Source of the DNA: Flavobacterium frigidarium DSM 17623
GTDB taxonomy: Bacteria > Bacteroidota > Bacteroidia > Flavobacteriales > Flavobacteriaceae
Direction: 5' to 3'
Assembly (NCBI RefSeq): GCF_000425505.1
Contig: NZ_KE384392.1
Location: 288,973 to 352,972, forward strand
DNA: 64,000 nucleotides
Shown here: one piece after another, positions 28,101 to 35,311 of the stretch
Numbering within the stretch: position 1 is the first letter of the stretch
How the letters are laid out: every line of letters starts with the position of its first letter
Program-made: the position numbers and the translations under genes
Notes under the pieces: model-generated
The model's input: the letters and a program-made list of their open reading frames with translations, nothing else
What the model was told of the DNA's origin: nothing
Database searches by the model: none

Positions 28101-28198
28101 CTACCCAAAAAAGTATTAAGGAAGATGTGAGCAGCACACAACGGAAACCATATCCTCAGGCACATGAAATCAATATTCCAAGGTATAAAATGCAGTAA
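25148..28198 (+). CDS. dnaE2: DNA polymerase III alpha subunit, short DnaE (error-prone DnaE2/ImuC-like role)
   Basis: The 1016-residue C-family polymerase has an N-terminal PHP domain (LNCHSYHSLRYG, ALTDINTVTG, LVGIEFR) and the palm with the catalytic aspartates in PPDFDIDWSW (about residues 345-349). HIGRGSGANSIIAYCLGIT, a fingers region with FAGYSFCKAHSASYAV, a helix-hairpin-helix and a C-terminal OB fold (VRLLAYLISRKQ) follow. It is shorter than a replicative DnaE of about 1150-1450 residues and lacks an obvious C-terminal tau-binding extension. Its place directly after dinB and before alkB supports a translesion role like DnaE2/ImuC, but no ImuA or ImuB gene is present. The dnaE2 symbol is by role and context. 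Confidence 0.85.
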   Translation: MYLNCHSYHSLRYGTIPLDDLINHGIKAGVTAMALTDINTVTGIYDFISACKKVNIKPLVGIEFRSGNDLRYIGLAKNKEGLAAMNRFLTAHNFSGEPLPIVAPQWEGVIILYTFESAPEVLSENEYIGVRPEEVNKLYSKEWNAKLSKMVVLQPVTFRTKTEFNLHKILRAIDTNTVLSKLTEKDYAKSTEVMITMETLLHAYQNYPEIIVNTQSIIKQCNFEFDFSVPKNKKHYTKSKKNDIALLTRLAKIGLKWRYGENNQEAIDRIEKELKVIDQLDFSGYFLINFDIVRYSNSQGFLHIGRGSGANSIIAYCLGITAICPLELDLYFERFLNLNRKSPPDFDIDWSWKERDIILEYIFRRYGKEHVAFCGTNVEFKYRSIFREVGKVFGLPKEELDVLAKNPTKLQPNNTIVKLVQKYGKLLEKYPNQRSMHSCGILISEEPITNYTPLEMPPKGFPIVLFDMHIAESIGFEKFDILSQRGIGHIDESVKLIAKNKGIHVDIRNTNLSKNEAVANAALSQGNTIGCFYIESPAMRGLLRRLKCSDYKTLVAASSIIRPGVAQSGMMKEYIYRHNHPDKFEYFHSVFKEQLGETYGIMVYQEDVIKIALHYGGLPAADGDILRRAMSGKGRSLDALKKVKDNFFACCAIKGHPLALSEEIYRQIESFAGYSFCKAHSASYAVESYQSLYLKVYYPIEFMVAVINNQGGFYRTEVYVHEARMAGATVNNPCVNNSEYTTTVCGKEVYLGFQHLLGINTAVALNIVSERENNGPYQSLDDFINRIPIGLENIKILIFIGAFKFTNKTKNQLLILASLRYNSPIPSTNLLLLQEPTKEFVLPKLDHDPLEDAFDEIELLSFPVSYTPFELLQTKFRGDVMAKQMIHHHKKQVRLLAYLISRKQVPTKRGTMYFGTWIDVEGTYFDTTHFPDNLLQYPFEGGGCYLLLGTVEVDYHFPTITISKMARMPFVPDPRYSDAKDHQFTTQKSIKEDVSSTQRKPYPQAHEINIPRYKMQ

Positions 28199-28218
28199 CC
28201 AACATTAATTTTTAATTT

Positions 28219-28833
28219 ATGACACTTTTCAACGATACCGATATTTTTACTCAGGGTACAGCTGGTAAAATTATTTATGATTTGCCTGATGGAGAACTCA
28301 TGCTAATTGATCAATTTATTGCAAAACCTGAAGCTGATTTATATTATGAAAATTTATTAAACCAAACAAAATGGAGACACTATGAAATGGAATTGTACAA
28401 TAAAAAATGTGTAGCTCCTAGAATGATTGCTTGGTATCAAGATAATAAAAATGCTACTTGGCCAGCCGAATTAATGAAGATAAGAACCCAAGTTGAAAAG
28501 GAAGTTCAAGATCGTTTTAACGCCGTTCTATTAAATTTATATCGAGACGGAAACGATAGTGTTGCTTGGCATAGCGACAAAGAAAATAATACCGGGCAAA
28601 ATCCAACGATAGCTTCGATTACCTTTGGGGAAACCCGTATTTTTAAACTACGTCACAAATTCAATAAAGAATTAGCCGTAATCGAAATTCCGTTGCACCA
28701 CGGTTCGTTTTTACTAATGTCTGGAACAACAAATACTTTTTGGCAACACCAAGTTCCTAAAACGGCAAAGCAAATATTACCTCGAATTAATTTGACCTTT
28801 CGGCAAGTGTATCAGGATGTAGACTTTTTATAA
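28219..28833 (+). CDS. alkB: AlkB-type 2-oxoglutarate/Fe(II) DNA dealkylase
   Basis: The 204-residue protein has the AlkB core: LLNLYRDGNDSVAWHSDKEN with the iron-binding His-x-Asp (WHSD). SITFGETRIFKLRHK and the second His within LMSGTTNTFWQHQVPK follow, then PRINLTFRQV, whose RxNxTFR contains the Arg that holds 2-oxoglutarate. It oxidatively removes 1-methyladenine and 3-methylcytosine-type lesions. It starts 20 bp after the dnaE-type gene and closes the cassette, coupling direct repair with lesion bypass. No terminator is obvious after it. Confidence 0.92.
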   Translation: MTLFNDTDIFTQGTAGKIIYDLPDGELMLIDQFIAKPEADLYYENLLNQTKWRHYEMELYNKKCVAPRMIAWYQDNKNATWPAELMKIRTQVEKEVQDRFNAVLLNLYRDGNDSVAWHSDKENNTGQNPTIASITFGETRIFKLRHKFNKELAVIEIPLHHGSFLLMSGTTNTFWQHQVPKTAKQILPRINLTFRQVYQDVDFL

Positions 28834-29320
28834 ATTAATAATTGTTAAACATTTAAAACTAATTTATTAAACTAATTATTGAATACTAATTCTCAGCTCT
28901 AAATTGAGATGGACTCACGCCAACATTGTTTTTAAAGAATTTAGAAAGACTACTAATAGAATCAAATCCCAGCTCAAAGGCAAGTTCTTTTGTGGTTGAA
29001 CTACCTCTTATAATTTGATGTTCTTTCATAATGCAAAGTTTGAATAAATGTGGCCAAAATACTTATCCAAATTTCCAATTAAGTATACCAAAAAAGAAAT
29101 TTGAGCTTTCGATTAAAACCTCTACCCTAAACATATAAATGATAACTAGCTAGCACTTAAAGGCATGTATACGATGGCTATTTATTTAAAGTATACTCTT
29201 AATTTGCTACAATTTTTAATCATTTTTTTCGAAAAAGATACTAAATCGTTTTGTCTTCAAAAAGTTACAATATTCCCCAAAAAACAAAAAAAATAGTTTC
29301 TTACTACAAACTGCAATCCT
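28834..29320. other. Intergenic stretch holding an AraC fragment and the pheT upstream region
   Basis: Besides the minus-strand AraC-type remnant at 28886-29029 the stretch is AT-rich noncoding DNA up to the pheT promoter. Confidence 0.5.
28886..29029 (-). pseudogene. C-terminal fragment of an AraC-family regulator
   Basis: The minus strand reads GSSTTKELAFELGFDSISSL, then SKFFKNNVGVSPSQFRAEN and a stop. This is the second helix-turn-helix of an AraC/XylS regulator, ending at the usual distance after SPxQFR. The first helix-turn-helix and the sensor domain are missing. Upstream codons (HLFKLCIMKEHQIIRG) only loosely resemble the expected linker. It is a truncated remnant; a 47-residue peptide from the ATG at 29029 is possible but unlikely to work. 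Confidence 0.7.
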
Positions 29321-29328
29321 TATATTTG
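29321..29328 (+). promoter_or_regulatory. -7 box of pheT
   Basis: TATATTTG fits TAnnTTTG and lies 22 bp before the pheT ATG. A TTTC/TTAC-rich segment about 20 bp upstream could act as -33 element. The short leader leaves no room for a T-box or attenuator. Confidence 0.6.
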
Positions 29329-29349
29329 CAGTCTTATTAAAAATGACAG

Positions 29350-31770
29350 ATGAAAATATCTTATAACTGGTTAAAACAATTCATTAAAATAGACTGGAAC
29401 TCTGAAGAAGCAGCAGCATTACTAACAGATTTAGGTCTAGAAGTAGAAGTTGTTGAAAAATACCAATCTATAAAAGGTGGATTAGAAGGAATTGTAGTGG
29501 GACACGTACTTACTTGCATTCCACATCCAGATGCTGACAGACTAAAATTGACAACTGTTGATATTGGTACCGGAACTCCTATACAAATTGTATGTGGAGC
29601 GGCTAATGTTGATGCGGGTCAAAAAGTTCCTGTAGCTACGATAGGTACCGTTTTATATGACAAAGAGGGCGGTTCTTTTACTATTAAAAAAGGAAAAATA
29701 CGCGGTCAAGAAAGCCACGGAATGATTTGTGCCGAAGACGAATTAGGTCTAGGTGAAAGTCATGACGGTATCATGATCTTAGATGAGGCGTTAGTACCTG
29801 GTACAAAAGCAGCAGAAGTTTTTAAAGTAGAAAATGACGAAGTTTTTGAAATAGGTTTAACACCAAACCGTGCTGATGCCATGAGTCATCTAGGTACTGC
29901 ACGCGATTTAAGAGCAGGATTAATACAAAGTGGTCTTAATTTAGAACTTATAACTCCATCTGTAAGCAATTTTAGAGTTGATATGCGTACTTTAAAAATT
30001 GATACTGTTATCGAAAACACTCAATTAGCACCTAGATATTGCGGTGTAACCATTTCTGGAATTACAGTAAAGCCGTCACCAAAATGGCTACAAGATAGAT
30101 TAAAAGCTATTGGATTAACTCCAAAAAATAATATAGTCGACGTTACTAATTATGTTTTGCATGATTTAGGACAACCGTTACATGCCTTTGACGCCTCTAA
30201 AATTAATGGAAAAATTATTGTAAAAACCCTAGAAGCAGGTACAAAATTTACAACATTAGATGATGTAGAGCGTACTTTACACGAAGAGGATTTAATGATT
30301 TGTGATGAAAAAGGACCATTGTGTATCGCTGGAGTTTTTGGAGGTAAAAATTCAGGAGTTACAGAACATACCAATACAATCTTTTTAGAAAGTGCCTACT
30401 TTAATCCGGTAAGCATTAGAAAAACTGCAAAAAGACACCAACTTAGCACAGACGCTTCTTTTAGATTTGAAAGAGGAATCGACCCTACTATAACTGCTTA
30501 TGCTTTAAAGCGTGCGGCATTATTAATTCAGGAAGTTGCTGGTGGAGAAATAACCTCAGATGTGAGTGATATTTACCAAAAGAAAATTGAAGATTTTGCT
30601 GTCTTCTTAAATTTTTGCAATGTTAAAAAAATCATTGGTCAAGAAATTCCTAAAGACATCATCAAACAAATTTTAGTTTCACTAGAGATTAAAGTAAATA
30701 GTGTTTCTGAAACTGGCTTGGGATTAACAATTCCTGCATACAGAGTAGATGTGCAAAGAGAAATTGATGTTATCGAAGAAATTTTGAGAGTTTACGGATA
30801 CAACAACATTAATTTTTCGAATAAATTTAATGCTACAGTAGCAAACTCTCCAAGAAACGAAGATTACAAATTGCAAAATATTATTGCTACTCAATTGAAT
30901 TCACAAGGGTTTCATGAGATGATGGCAAATTCATTGACAACGGCAAGTTATGTTGCGCTGTCTGAAACATTAAAAGAAGAGCACAATGTTACAATGTTAA
31001 ATCCATTGAGTAACGATCTTGCGACAATGCGTCAATCATTATTGTTCTCTGGACTAGAAGCTATCTCTTATAATATCAACAGAAAAAATAGCGATTTAAA
31101 GTTATTTGAATTTGGTAAAACTTACCATAAGTTTTTATCAGGTTATGAAGAGCACAAACATTTATCTGTATTCATTACTGGAAATAAAACAGAAGAAAGC
31201 TGGATTAACGCACAAAAACCCACAGACTTTTTCTTATTGAAAGGATATGTTGATGCTGTATTATCTCGTTTCGGAATTCAGAAAACACAAAATAGCCCAG
31301 TATCTTCTGATATATTCTCAGAAGGAATTGCAATAGGAAGCGGACACAATAACTTAGTAGAATTTGGATTGGTAAAAAAATCAATTTTAAAAACTTTTGG
31401 TATCAAGCAAGAAGTGAACTATGCTGATTTTAATTGGGATATTATATTAAAAGCTGCGGCCACTAAAATTAAATTCACCGACATTCCTAAATATCCTGAG
31501 GTTCGTAGAGATTTAGCGCTACTTGTTGATAACAATGTGAACTACGACGCTATATTTGCAATCGCAAAACAATCAGAGAAAAACCTTTTGAAAGACATTA
31601 ACTTGTTTGATGTTTATGAAGGAAAGAATTTGCCAGAAGGTAAAAAATCATATGCCATTAGTTTTATAATTCAAGATGTATCTAAAACATTGACAGATAC
31701 TCAAATTGATAAAATAATGGGGAAAATGCAAAAAGCATTCGAAACAGAACTTGGTGCAACTCTTAGATAA
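29350..31770 (+). CDS. pheT: Phenylalanine-tRNA ligase beta subunit
   Basis: The 806-residue protein has the full bacterial PheT order. The N-terminal B1 domain has SYNWLKQFIKIDWNSEEAA. The EMAP-like tRNA-binding OB domain (about residues 42-155) has HPDADRLKLTTVDIGTG. A B3/B4 editing domain, DNA-binding-like B5, the inactive synthetase-like core and the C-terminal anticodon-binding ferredoxin fold (FTDIPKYPEVRRDLALLVD) follow. It forms the alpha2-beta2 enzyme with PheS, which is not adjacent here, as is common in Bacteroidetes. It has its own promoter and terminator. Confidence 0.97.
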   Translation: MKISYNWLKQFIKIDWNSEEAAALLTDLGLEVEVVEKYQSIKGGLEGIVVGHVLTCIPHPDADRLKLTTVDIGTGTPIQIVCGAANVDAGQKVPVATIGTVLYDKEGGSFTIKKGKIRGQESHGMICAEDELGLGESHDGIMILDEALVPGTKAAEVFKVENDEVFEIGLTPNRADAMSHLGTARDLRAGLIQSGLNLELITPSVSNFRVDMRTLKIDTVIENTQLAPRYCGVTISGITVKPSPKWLQDRLKAIGLTPKNNIVDVTNYVLHDLGQPLHAFDASKINGKIIVKTLEAGTKFTTLDDVERTLHEEDLMICDEKGPLCIAGVFGGKNSGVTEHTNTIFLESAYFNPVSIRKTAKRHQLSTDASFRFERGIDPTITAYALKRAALLIQEVAGGEITSDVSDIYQKKIEDFAVFLNFCNVKKIIGQEIPKDIIKQILVSLEIKVNSVSETGLGLTIPAYRVDVQREIDVIEEILRVYGYNNINFSNKFNATVANSPRNEDYKLQNIIATQLNSQGFHEMMANSLTTASYVALSETLKEEHNVTMLNPLSNDLATMRQSLLFSGLEAISYNINRKNSDLKLFEFGKTYHKFLSGYEEHKHLSVFITGNKTEESWINAQKPTDFFLLKGYVDAVLSRFGIQKTQNSPVSSDIFSEGIAIGSGHNNLVEFGLVKKSILKTFGIKQEVNYADFNWDIILKAAATKIKFTDIPKYPEVRRDLALLVDNNVNYDAIFAIAKQSEKNLLKDINLFDVYEGKNLPEGKKSYAISFIIQDVSKTLTDTQIDKIMGKMQKAFETELGATLR

Positions 31771-31792
31771 AACTCAATTATCTTAAAATAAG

Positions 31793-31824
31793 AAGTCCCA
31801 ACACTTATCACAGTGTTGGGACTT
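31793..31824 (+). terminator. Terminator of pheT
   Basis: AAGTCCCAACAC and GTGTTGGGACTT form a perfect 12-bp stem with an 8-nt loop, followed by a T-run. It lies 22 bp after the pheT stop codon. Confidence 0.9.
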
Positions 31825-31880
31825 TTTTATTATAAGTATTTACTATCTTCTATTTTAATGATAGCTACACTAAAAGCTAT

Positions 31881-32435
31881 TTAGTTTTTTGGTAACAAAA
31901 CAGCATCAACAACATGAATTACACCATTAGATTGGTTTACATCAGCAATTGTAACCATTGACATACCACCTTTTTCATCAGTAATATATAATTTTTTTCC
32001 TTTCATCCAAGCTGTCAATGTTCCACCGCTTACTGTTTTCATTGTTGCTTTTCCATTTCCCTTTTTGATTGCCATTGCAATATCAGAAGCGTTCATTTTT
32101 CCAGCTACAACATGGTAAGTAAGGATTGTTTGTAACATTTTTTTGTTCTCAGGCATTAGTAATGTTTCTACTGTTCCTTCTGGTAATTTGTCAAAAGCTG
32201 CATTTGTAGGAGCGAAAACTGTGAAAGGTCCTTTTCCTTGTAATGTTTCCACTAGATCAGCTGCCTTTACTGCTGCAACTAATGTTGTATGATCTTTTGA
32301 ATTAATTGCATTCTCAACAATGTTTTTGTTAGGAAACATCTCTGCTCCACCAACCATTACTGATTTTTGAGCAAATGAAGTTGCTCCGAATACTAATGCT
32401 AAAAATGCTACTGATAAAAATTTTCTTGTTTTCAT
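31881..32435 (-). CDS. Secreted fasciclin-domain protein
   Basis: I choose the ATG at 32435 (184 residues), where a clean signal peptide begins: MKTRKFLSVAFLALVFGATS, then FAQ; the longer frame adds a non-signal extension. One fasciclin (FAS1) domain covers about residues 45-182: LQGKGPFTVFAPTNAAFDKL, LLMPENKKMLQTILTYHVVA, then NGVIHVVDAVLLP. FAS1 proteins act in adhesion or as small-molecule-binding surface proteins. It is monocistronic with no adjacent SusC/D or two-component genes. Confidence 0.92.
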   Translation of the reverse strand: MKTRKFLSVAFLALVFGATSFAQKSVMVGGAEMFPNKNIVENAINSKDHTTLVAAVKAADLVETLQGKGPFTVFAPTNAAFDKLPEGTVETLLMPENKKMLQTILTYHVVAGKMNASDIAMAIKKGNGKATMKTVSGGTLTAWMKGKKLYITDEKGGMSMVTIADVNQSNGVIHVVDAVLLPKN

Positions 32436-32592
32436 AATTATATTTATTAAGTTATATAAAAGCATTTACGCCATTATAACTCTTATGGTTTTAAAATAAA
32501 TGATAAATAAACAATAAAAAATATAGCATGCTATTTAGCAAGAGATTAGAAGACTAAAAAACATTGAAAAAAGATTGTTGTTTAAATTATTT

Positions 32593-33054
32593 CTAAGCTA
32601 AAAAAGCTAGCGCTCCAGCAGATAAAGCAATTACAAAAACGATTGGATATAATACTGTTAAAACTAGGAATAATATACCCACAAATTTAAAATGTGACTT
32701 CAAAAACTTAAAAGCAGCTTTTAATTCTAGATTGTCATTAGTTCTAAGAGCAGCTTTAAGCTTAGTTGAAAATTTGAACATGTAGTAAACTGGAAAGAAG
32801 TATATGACTGCCATCACAATGTAAAATGAACCAATAAAACCACCGCCCATTTGATTACCCATCATACCACCAGACATACTCCCCAATTTGGAAAATATGG
32901 ACTGAACGAAGAGTCCTATCATAACAAATAGTCCTACACCTACAAATCCTAAAATTGATAGGAAGTGTGTCTACTTTGCAGTTTCCTTTAAAAAACCTTG
33001 TGCTTCAAAATCAATTGCTAAGTCTTGATTCTCTTTTGGAGTAAATACATTCAT
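32593..33054 (-). pseudogene. DUF5362-type membrane protein interrupted by one TAG codon
   Basis: From the ATG at 33054 the frame reads EAQGFLKETAK, then TAG (complement of 32971-32973), then THFLSILGFVGVGLFVMIGL and on without break to the stop at 32593, 153 codons in all. Relatives have a Trp at this site (ETAKW..FL.I.GF), so a single TGG-to-TAG change explains the stop. Otherwise it is a normal flavobacterial DUF5362 protein: a soluble N terminus, two hydrophobic segments with a Gly/Met-rich loop (GGMMGNQMGGGFIG) between them, then a conserved KFLKSHFKFVGILF and a last helix. The ATG at 32922 could restart a 109-residue product. Confidence 0.75.
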
Positions 33055-33117
33055 AAATTTTAGTTTAGTTATTAAGTACTAAATATATGAATTTAATCAG
33101 AAATTACAACACAAAAA

Positions 33118-33143
33118 AAAGCCTCACATTACTGTGAGGCTTT
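33118..33143 (-). terminator. Terminator of rpsA
   Basis: AAAGCCTCACA and TGTGAGGCTTT form an 11-bp stem with a 4-nt loop. The A-run on its left side gives a U-run in the minus-strand transcript. It lies 22 bp after the rpsA stop. Confidence 0.9.
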
Positions 33144-33165
33144 GAATATATAGATTGTCTGAGAA

Positions 33166-34947
33166 TTATTTTTTCTCTGATTTTTCCATTTTAGCTTTCA
33201 ATGCAGCTAATACATCATTGCTATCTCCTAAAGTAGATGCAGGTGCATTAGATGAGTTTGAAGCTGAAGAATTATTTTCAGTGTTAGCTTTCACATTTTT
33301 CTCTTCTTCTTCACGGAAGATAGCAGTGTGAGATGCAACTACTCTTTTAAATTCTTTGTTGAATTCGATTACTTTGAAATCAGCAGATTCTCCTTTTTTC
33401 AATTTCTTACCATCTTCTTTTTCAAGGTGACGAGTAGGAATGAAAGCAACGATATCATCTCCAAATTCTACAGTAGCTCCTTTATCAACGATTTCAGAGA
33501 TTTCTCCGTTGTGGATAGTTCCAACAGCGAATGAATCTTCATACTGATCCCATGGATTAGGAGTAGTTTGTTTGTGACCTAAAGATAATTTACGTCCATC
33601 AACATCTAATTCTAATACTACAACGTCAAGTTTTTCACCAACGTTTACAAATTCAGATGGGTGCTTGATTTTCTTAGTCCAAGATAAGTCAGAGATGTAA
33701 ATTAATCCATCAATTCCTTCTTCAAGTTCTACGAAGATACCAAAGTTTGTAAAGTTTCTAACGATACCTGAATGTTTAGAACCTACAGGGTATTTAGAAG
33801 TAATATCAGTCCAAGGGTCTTGAGACAATTGTTTGATACCTAATGACATTTTACGGTCATCTCTATCTAATGTTAAGATAACAGCTTCAACAACATCACC
33901 TACTTTTACGAAATCTTGAGCAGAACGTAAATGAGTAGACCATGACATTTCAGAAACGTGGATTAAACCTTCAACACCTTCAGCAACTTCGATGAAAGCT
34001 CCGTAATCAGCAATAACAACTACTTTTCCTTTAACTTTATCTCCAATAGCCAAGTTAGCATCTAATGCATCCCATGGGTGAGCGTTTAATTGTTTCAATC
34101 CTAATTGAATTCTTGTTTTCTCATCATCGAAATCAAGGATTACAACATTTAATTTTTGATCTAATTCAAGAACTTCAGATGGGTGATTAATTCTAGACCA
34201 AGAAAGGTCAGTAATGTGAATTAATCCATCAACTCCACCTAAGTCAATAAAGACACCATAAGAAGTAATGTTTTTAACAACACCTTCTAATACTTGTCCT
34301 TTTTGTAATTGACCAATAATTTCTTTTTTCTGTACTTCAATATCCGCTTCAATAAGCGCTTTGTGAGATACAACAACGTTTTTAAATTCGTGGTTGATTT
34401 TCACAACTTTGAATTCCATTGTTTTGTTTACGTAAACATCGTAATCTCTAATTGGTTTAACATCAATTTGAGATCCTGGTAAGAACGCTTCAATTCCGAA
34501 AACGTCAACGATCATACCACCTTTAGTTCTGCATTTTACAAAACCATTAACGATTTCACCTGTTTCGTTTGCAGCAATAACTCTATCCCATGATTTGATA
34601 GTACGTGCTTTTCTGTGAGATAAAACTAGTTGTCCAGTTTTGTCTTCACGGATATCGATTAATACTTCAACAGTATCACCTACTTTTAAATTTGGGTTGT
34701 AACGGAATTCGTTTAATGAAATAACACCTTCCGATTTTGCGTTGATATCAACGATAACGTCTCTATCTGTAATTCTTACAACAGTACCATCTACTACTTC
34801 TTCTTGGTCAGTAGCGATAAAAGTTTTTGATACTAATTCTTCGAATTCTTGTAAGTTTTTCTCATCTACTGGATCAATACCTTCTTCAAAGTTATGCCAG
34901 TTAAAATTTGCTAAAAACTCTTCTTGTGATTGGATTTGTTCAGACAT
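33166..34947 (-). CDS. rpsA: 30S ribosomal protein S1
   Basis: I choose the ATG at 34947 (593 residues), because the upstream extension is low-complexity leader. Six S1 RNA-binding repeats can be followed, each beginning with a G-x-V/I element: DGTVVRITDRDVIVDINAKS, NGFVKCRTKGGMIVDVFGIE, EGVVKNITSYGVFIDLGGVD, KGKVVVIADYGAFIEVAEGV, SGIVRNFTNFGIFVELEEGI and NGEISEIVDKGATVEFG. The C-terminal tail is Asn/Ser-rich and Lys-rich. S1 promotes mRNA binding by the 30S subunit, which matters in flavobacteria, where Shine-Dalgarno sequences are mostly absent. Confidence 0.97.
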   Translation of the reverse strand: MSEQIQSQEEFLANFNWHNFEEGIDPVDEKNLQEFEELVSKTFIATDQEEVVDGTVVRITDRDVIVDINAKSEGVISLNEFRYNPNLKVGDTVEVLIDIREDKTGQLVLSHRKARTIKSWDRVIAANETGEIVNGFVKCRTKGGMIVDVFGIEAFLPGSQIDVKPIRDYDVYVNKTMEFKVVKINHEFKNVVVSHKALIEADIEVQKKEIIGQLQKGQVLEGVVKNITSYGVFIDLGGVDGLIHITDLSWSRINHPSEVLELDQKLNVVILDFDDEKTRIQLGLKQLNAHPWDALDANLAIGDKVKGKVVVIADYGAFIEVAEGVEGLIHVSEMSWSTHLRSAQDFVKVGDVVEAVILTLDRDDRKMSLGIKQLSQDPWTDITSKYPVGSKHSGIVRNFTNFGIFVELEEGIDGLIYISDLSWTKKIKHPSEFVNVGEKLDVVVLELDVDGRKLSLGHKQTTPNPWDQYEDSFAVGTIHNGEISEIVDKGATVEFGDDIVAFIPTRHLEKEDGKKLKKGESADFKVIEFNKEFKRVVASHTAIFREEEEKNVKANTENNSSASNSSNAPASTLGDSNDVLAALKAKMEKSEKK

Positions 34948-35065
34948 GCTGATTAAAATTTGTATTCTGCATTCTCTCGAGTCTCTTAAAGTAGTAGAAA
35001 ACAACAGAAGTTGTTTGTATAATTAATTGATACCTAATGGAGACTCTTATCCACCAAAAGGTGTG

Positions 35066-35073
35066 CAAAAGTA
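35066..35073 (-). promoter_or_regulatory. -7 box of rpsA
   Basis: The minus strand reads TACTTTTG (plus strand CAAAAGTA), fitting TAnnTTTG, with AT-rich TTTC/TTTG-like sequence about 20 bp upstream. It gives a leader of roughly 110 nt before the chosen rpsA start, long enough for autoregulatory structure, although no clear hairpin was found. Confidence 0.5.
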
Positions 35074-35149
35074 ATACTTTTATTTGAAACAACAAAATAT
35101 TCTATAAAAGATAAACTATTGAAAATCAGAAGCGAAACAACTGGCTTTG

Positions 35150-35240
35150 TTTGCTAGCATGGTTTCCCGCTCTCGCCTTTATCTCTACGTCCCTCAAAAG
35201 TGACTACGAGGATACCGGCTCCATCGGGGCTAAGCAGCTT
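35150..35240 (-). ncRNA. Structured RNA candidate resembling the Flavobacteria flavo-1 element
   Basis: Between the rpsA promoter and the transporter terminator lies a GC-rich island unlike its neighbours. On the minus strand it contains AGCCCCGATGGAGCCGGTAT (about 35213-35232), a hairpin-like middle, then GATAAAGGCGAGAGCGGGAA ending near 35165. The paired features GCCCCGAT...CGG.ATCC and GATAAAG.CGA.AGCGGGA match, from memory, the intergenic element repeated in many flavobacterial genomes and described as the flavo-1 RNA motif. It is not a terminator and not coding. The identity needs a covariance-model match. Confidence 0.5.
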
Positions 35241-35266
35241 ACACCCTTCATTTTCAGCCACAAAAA

Positions 35267-35292
35267 AACCCGACATCTTTCAATATCGGGTT
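35267..35292 (-). terminator. Terminator of the nucleoside transporter gene
   Basis: AACCCGACAT and ATATCGGGTT form a 10-bp stem (one G-T pair) with a 6-nt loop. The A-run at 35262-35268 gives a U-run on the minus strand. It lies 20 bp after the transporter stop. Confidence 0.88.
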
Positions 35293-35311
35293 GTTATATA
35301 AAGGTATCATC

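Noticed and set aside
23094..28833. Prophage or plasmid repressor explanation for the S24 gene
   Set aside because: No phage, integrase or replication genes are nearby, and the gene is divergent from a polymerase/repair set instead.
32971..32973. Reading the TAG in the DUF5362 gene as a recoded amino acid
   Set aside because: No pyrrolysine machinery or readthrough context is visible; a single TGG-to-TAG mutation or sequencing error is simpler.
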